A stretch of DNA of 64,000 nucleotides, from assembly GCF_030052815.1 (NCBI RefSeq), contig NC_079496.1, positions 9,687,100 to 9,751,099 of the forward strand. The letters run 5' to 3'. The position numbers were made by a program, and so were the translations under genes. Origin of the DNA: Hevea brasiliensis. Taxonomy: Eukaryota > Streptophyta > Magnoliopsida > Malpighiales > Euphorbiaceae. Each line of letters starts with the position of its first letter. Positions within the stretch are counted from its first letter, which is position 1. The notes under the pieces were generated by a model that made no database searches, was not told the origin of the DNA, and saw only the letters and a program-made list of their open reading frames with translations. Positions 59,186-64,000 of the stretch are shown here, one piece after another.

Positions 59186-61216
59186 ATGCCTTGCCATGCC
59201 ATTCGCGGATGGACATTTAGTGGGCTAGTTGGTGCATTTCTTGGTCTTTCCATTACCTTCCTTCTCCTTTGCGCTTCAACCCTTGCTTATTTGGCCTCCA
59301 AATTTCTTGGCTTGCTTGGATTGGACTTACCTTGCCCTTGCAATAGCTTTTTTGGAGTTCCTGACAACGCCAACAATACCGGCTTGCAAAAACGATTAGT
59401 TGATTACCCCTTACCGAAAATTTTCTCTGTTCAATCTTCTGCGAAGAGCAAGTTCCCTTTTGGTACGCTAAGGAACGATTTACAGTTCAATTCCAACAAG
59501 GAAAATGACGGGAATGGTGATAAACATGAGGGTATTGGATCGGAGGGTGAGGTCTCGTGCATCTCATCTTCAGAGAGGAGGACAGACAATTTTACAGGCG
59601 AAGATTTGGCTAAGATGAAAGGAAAGAGTTTTGTGATGGGTACATTGAACTTGCCGGATGTGAAAGAAGGGAGATATGAGTTGAAAAGGAAGTGGGTAAC
59701 TCGTCACAGATCAAGAAATGGCCTCAGACGCCGCAGAAAAGGCTCTGTTGATTACAATGGGAAGTTGCACTGGGTGCCATCACATAAAACTTTATGGTCG
59801 GATGCAGAAACTCGTCAATCCGCTCCTGGCAGAATCAGTGAATCAGAGGATGACACAGACAAAGGCTGCAAGGATCCTGCTAATAACTTTGAAGGTGAAT
59901 CAGGTGATGGTTTTGTTTGTTGGCTTACAATGTGCTCGAAAATTTTCATTCTTCTTTGGCCGCGCGCTTGAGCACTTAATTTAAGCAAATATTGAACGTA
60001 GAAAGAAAAATTATGACAGGAATTTCAAAGCATGTTTCTCATTATTTTTTCACATGCTGATGCAGCCTGTAATGTGAATGGTTGTGAAATTTTGGATGGA
60101 AAGGAAACCTCAGTGGATATTGGTTCGAAGAGAAAGTTTTCCTATGATTTTGAACTGAATGAATCTGTAGATGAGAATGAACCCGCAGAAAAAAATGCAT
60201 CAACTGCTGAGGAGTTCAATTCACATGGAAATCAAGTTTCTGATTGCAATGCAAAAAATACAGTAAGACTCTTGGAACAAGCACTAGAAGAAGAGCATGC
60301 TGCTAGAGCTGTCCTCTATATCGAACTAGAGAAAGAGAGAAGCGCTGCTGCTTCTGCTGCAGATGAGGCCATGGCTATGATATTGCGTCTACAAGAGGAG
60401 AAGGCGTCCATAGAAATGGAAGCAAGACAATGCCAGAGGATAATAGAAGAGAAATATGCATATGATGCTGAAGAAATGAACATCCTCAAAGAGATCTTAG
60501 TAAGGAGAGAGAGGGAAAAGTATTATTTGGAGAAGGAAGTTGAAGCCTACAGGCAAAAAATTTCTGGTAATGAGCAGTTGTATGCTGAAATGTATGGTAT
60601 GTCAGCAACAAAGGGAGAGATAACATTATATACTAGCGATGAAGATTCGGTGCTGAAACTGCCACAGAGTAGTGATTACATTGGCGAGGAGGAGAAGGCA
60701 GAAAATGTAAACTGGAAAGATTTACGAAGTACGAAATATAGTGAAGATAAAAACTGTTCAAATCAAATTGACATTCCAAGGCATCCAAGTCCTGAAAAAA
60801 ATCCTGATGAGGAAAAGAAAGCGCAGAAAATAAATGCAACTTCAAAGTTCATTCAGTCTAATATTCCTCCCCCACATAATTTGCATCAGAAAGCTATTGA
60901 TGACAAAGAAAGTGAAGGTGATATTCATGATGTTCATGTCGTTGATGATCAAGCCAGTGTCTATAAGCAGGTCATGAGAGACAAAAATAGGCAACTTTCG
61001 ACTAATGCTGCTGCTACCTCAAAAAATCCTAACATTTCCATGGGATTACCACCAACTGGTAGTTCAAGAAGCAGATCCTTGCGTTATGACATGCGAAGAA
61101 AATCCATGTCTGCATTTGATGTTGAAAGGTTTAAAATTGACAATGAAATTATTTGGCTGAGAGAAAAGCTAAAATTTGTGCAAGAAGGAAGAGAGAAGCT
61201 ACATTTAACCTGTTAG
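59186..61216 (+). CDS. MYOB5/6-like: Probable myosin-binding protein (GTD-binding/DUF593 family), truncated at the C-terminus by a copia LTR
   Basis: Binds class XI myosin tails on vesicle membranes, by family knowledge. Exons 59186-59903 and 60066-61216 join in phase (Ser, then GCC Ala) and sum to exactly 623 codons including stop. Residues 10-46 form an N-terminal membrane segment (LSITFLLLCASTLAYLASKF), followed by CPCNSFFG as in relatives. The GTD-binding coiled coil is in exon 2 (VRLLEQALEEEHAARAVLY to KEVEAYRQKIS). The C-terminal EIIWLREKLKFVQEGREKL is a conserved family motif, but the protein then ends HLTC with TAG, and both TGT and TAG belong to the copia LTR that starts at 61211. 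Relatives normally continue for some tens of residues beyond this motif. The last true host codon is Thr (ACC). Confidence 0.85.
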
Positions 61217-61436
61217 AAGAAAGAATACAAGTAATGAAGAAAAGGATTGTGTATTTGTCTGTGTCACATTTACAGAGATATTACATCTATTTATACATGA
61301 GAATATGAACTAATTTGGACAAGAATAATAATTGCTATAATTATGCTACACAAATCTCCTATAATCATGCTGATTGCTGTAATTATGTTACACAAATCTC
61401 CTATAATCATCTTGATTCTTTGTAATTTTGCTAACA
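61211..61436 (-). repeat. Copia 3' LTR, 226 bp
   Basis: TG...CA ends with the 6-bp inverted terminus TGTTAG/CTAACA. Inside it, TACACAAATCTCCTATAATC occurs twice in tandem (61347 and 61390 regions). It was inserted into the last exon of the myosin-binding-protein gene. Confidence 0.9.
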
Positions 61437-61452
61437 CCCCCCCTCAAACTCA
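61437..61452 (-). other. Copia polypurine tract
   Basis: Minus strand: TTGAGTTTGAGGGGGGG directly before the LTR. Confidence 0.85.
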
Positions 61453-61484
61453 AGTTGGTAGGACAGGTGCCAACTTGAGTTTGC

Positions 61485-61766
61485 TTAAGAGATCTGAAGC
61501 GGCGGGAGGATGCGTTTTGGTGAATATATCGGTTTGGTAGCGGAGGAGATAGGAATCAAACATATGGTGCCATGAGCAACATGATGACGTACAAAATGAC
61601 AATCAATTTCGATGTGTTTGGTACGCTCATGAAATACATCATTATGAGAAATCTGTATGGCACTTCTATTATCGCAATGGAGTATTGTGGCAGAAGAATG
61701 AGTGACACCCAAATCAGTTAATAACCACCGTAACCAAAGTAATTCAGATGTAGCATCAGCAAGCAC
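61485..61766 (-). pseudogene. Copia RNase H (C-terminal part)
   Basis: Reads ATSELLWLRWLLTDLGV, HCDNRSAIQISHN and FHERTKHIEIDCHFVR, the usual copia RNase H end. The ADIFTK-like end is shifted (ATKPIYSPK). The region 61767-62330 is RT/RNase H linker in broken frames. Confidence 0.85.
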
Positions 61767-62332
61767 GATATTCGATTACGTGCTAGAACGTGCAACAACA
61801 GTTTGATTTATGCTACGCCAAGAGATAAGAGAATTACCCAAGAAGAAAAAATAACTTGATTGTAGAGCGGCGATGCCGGATCACCCATTGTCGGCATCGA
61901 GTAGCGGATAATACTAGGGAGGAGGTAGCGGAAAAGTGCAAACCAATAAAAAGAGTCCCATTGATATAACGAAGGATTATGCTGCAGAGAAATGAGTTGA
62001 GCGGAAGCGGACATAAAGCGGTGACGGATGAGCGACATATGAAATATCAGGTCGAGTAACTGTGAGATAAACAAGACTCCCAACAAGCTGTCGATATAAA
62101 GTAGGATCATCAAGAGGAGTGCCATCAAGAGGTGTAAGTTTGCAATTGAGCTACAATGGGGTTGATATTGTTTTGCTATCAGTGATGCCTGCTCGAGAAA
62201 GTAAGTCGGATGCATACTTGGCTTGAGATAGATAATAGCCATCAGAATTTTGAGAAACTTCAAGGCCCAAAAAATAGCTGAGAGAACCCAGGTCTTTCAT
62301 TTCAAAATGTTGATTGAGATAATGTTGTAACT

Positions 62333-63067
62333 CTAAAATACCAGATGAATCATCTCTGTTATTATCATATCATCAACATAAAGCGTAGAAGAACAATACC
62401 ATCGATTCGGCGAGTGAATAATGCGAGAATCATGTGGACTAGAGAGAAAACCAAGTTGAGCAAGAGTGGAACTAAATTTGGCAAACCAGGCCCTGGGAGC
62501 TTGTTTTAATCCATATAAGGCTCGCCGAAGTTTGCAAACCTTATGAGGAGAATGATAACCAGGAGGAGGATGCATATAAACCTCTTCTGTTAAATCACCA
62601 TGAAGAAAAGCATTTTTAACATCCATCTGGAAAAGTTTCCATTCTGACTGCAGCAATAGCTAAGAGCTGCGAATAGATGTTAATCGGACCTTTGGAGCAA
62701 AATTTTCCTCATAGTCGATACCATACTCTTGAGTGTACCCTTTGGCTACTAAGCGAGCTTTGTAGCGTTCAATAGTTCCATCAGAACGGGTCTTGATTTT
62801 GTAAATCCATTTGCAACCAATAGGAGTCTTGTTTGGTGGAAGATCAACTAAATCCCAAGTATGAGTTTTCTCTAAAGCCTGAAGTTCATCGGTCATAGCT
62901 TGTCGCCAAAGAGGTCGATTTGCCTCACGATAAGAATGAGGCTCATGAAGGGTTGCAATAGTAGAGTAACAATGAAAATCAGAAAGATAATGAGGAGTTT
63001 CTCTTACAGGGTAGAAACGACGAAGAGTAGTGCTAGGAGGAGATGCGGCGCAGTCTTGGATCAACAA
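62333..63067 (-). pseudogene. Copia reverse transcriptase
   Basis: Motifs [86 protein letters not shown] and the active site YVDDMII. The two open pieces (63067-62660 and 62656-62333) are separated by a frame lesion near 62658, and the frame is lost after YVDDMII. Confidence 0.9.
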
Positions 63068-63257
63068 GCTGGTCTTGATTCAACAGGCGGTGTAGTTGGG
63101 CTAATATTGAGCACATCACAATCACTGGATCGGGACTTGGAAACGACTCTTTGGAGAGTCGGTGAAAAATAGAGAGTCGATTGTGAGTGATGAAATTTGG
63201 AAAGAGAAGAGAACATAGTATTTTCCCAAAGGTAACATGACGAGAGATCGTAACTTA

Positions 63258-64000
63258 TTAGAAAGCAGGATCCCAACAACGATACCCTTTGTGTTCAATG
63301 CCATAACCAAGAAAACAACATAGACGAGCACGGGGTTCTAATTTGGTATGTTCATGAGGTTGTAAAAGAACAAAAGAAACACATCCAAAAGGTTTAAGGA
63401 TGGAATAGTCAGGAGGTTGTCCAAACAACTTTTCAAAAGGAGATAAATTATGAAGAACCAAGGTAGGAAGGCGATTAATAACATAAGCGGCATGAAAATG
63501 CTTCTCCCCAAAATTTTTACGGACATGAGGCGAAAGAAGAAGAGTACGTCTGAGAATCAAGAATATGGCGATGCTTGCGTTGGCTCGCCATTCTGTTGAG
63601 AGGTGTGAGGACAAGAGCGTTGAACAACGGTGCCTTGTTGACTAAGCTGAAGCAAAGAAGAATCGATATTCCATGGCATTATGCATTGGAGAATTTTAAT
63701 GTCACAAGAGAACTGAGTTTTAATCATTTTTGCAAATGTGATGTAAATTTGTGATAACTCAGATCGATGTTTCAAAAAATATATCCAAGTAAACCGAGAA
63801 TAATCATCAATAAATATTACAAAATAACGAAAACCATTTATTGAAGAAATAGGAGAAGGACCCCAAATGTCAGAATGAATTAAACCAAAAGGAGTGTCTG
63901 AAGTAGTATTATTATGAGAAAAAGATAATGTAGATTGTTTTTCAAGCTGACAATTTAAACAATTAAATGACTCAAATTTAGTAGTTCCTAATAATCCACG
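63258..64000 (-). pseudogene. Copia integrase (continues beyond the window)
   Basis: From the right edge: CLNCQLEKQS (pre-integrase Cys pair), then the core with HSDIWGPSPI and IDDYSRFTWIYFL. The frame changes after SQQNGE, near 63580, and goes on NFGEKHFHAAYVINRLPT and PFGCVSFVLL. The D, D, E catalytic set cannot be fully followed across the shift. Confidence 0.85.

Larger units (their letters stand above)
61211..64000 (-). mobile_element. Ty1-copia retrotransposon, 3' part (continues right of the window)
   Basis: A 226-bp LTR (61211-61436, TGTTAG...CTAACA) is followed by a polypurine tract and, on the minus strand, by RNase H, RT and integrase in copia order (integrase before RT). The 5' LTR lies beyond 64000. 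Frameshifts and stops show decay. The target duplication would be the bases just before 61211 (probably TAACC), and can be tested only with the other end. Confidence 0.9.

Overview
The window is nuclear DNA from a flowering plant, most likely a woody eudicot. The evidence is spliced genes with GT-AG introns, plant-only protein families (MYB-CC, CML, lectin-RLK S-type kinase, GTD-binding myosin-binding protein), AT-rich intergenic DNA and plant LTR-retrotransposon lineages. I infer a rosid such as Euphorbiaceae only weakly. No organellar or bacterial sequence was seen.

Layout. 180-1623 (+) is the 3' half of a MYB-CC transcription factor gene (PHL2/PHL3 type). 3004-48614 (+) is a CML22-like EF-hand gene whose small exons are spread over 45.6 kb, because two retrotransposons sit in its introns. 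The neighbourhood PHL2-CML22 matches the Arabidopsis order as I remember it, so the host locus is ancestral and the elements are intruders. Intron 1 holds a 29.1-kb minus-strand Tat/Ogre-type Ty3-gypsy element (3942-33038). It has 6.2-kb LTRs, a TSD of GACAA, ORF1, gag, protease with G-patch, a probable spliced intron before RT, dual RNase H and integrase. Its left LTR carries a nested 3,954-bp solo LTR (10192-14145, TSD CCTTG). Intron 3 holds a 14.3-kb plus-strand Athila-type element (33794-48127) that entered 11 bp past the splice donor.

49228-51732 (-) is an intact intronless tandem-kinase gene of the receptor-like kinase S.2 type. 51733-59185 is AT-rich intergenic DNA with repeats. 59186-61216 (+) is a two-exon myosin-binding-protein gene, cut off by the 3' LTR of a Ty1-copia element (61211 to past the window end, minus strand). 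The LTR supplies the stop codon.

Most notable observations: (i) each Tat LTR carries a plus-strand, TATA-equipped, apparently spliced gene for a gypsy-type transposase-domain/coiled-coil protein, antisense to gag-pol, plus a second 137-codon frame kept open in both LTRs; (ii) a long fold-back hairpin in the Tat leader; (iii) a frame-compatible PR-RT intron; (iv) a 59-bp tandem array whose unit carries its own inverted repeat; (v) the CML22-like gene also has a frame lesion in EF-hand 1; (vi) the second kinase domain of the S.2-type gene is a pseudokinase. No CRISPR, rRNA or convincing tRNA gene was found.
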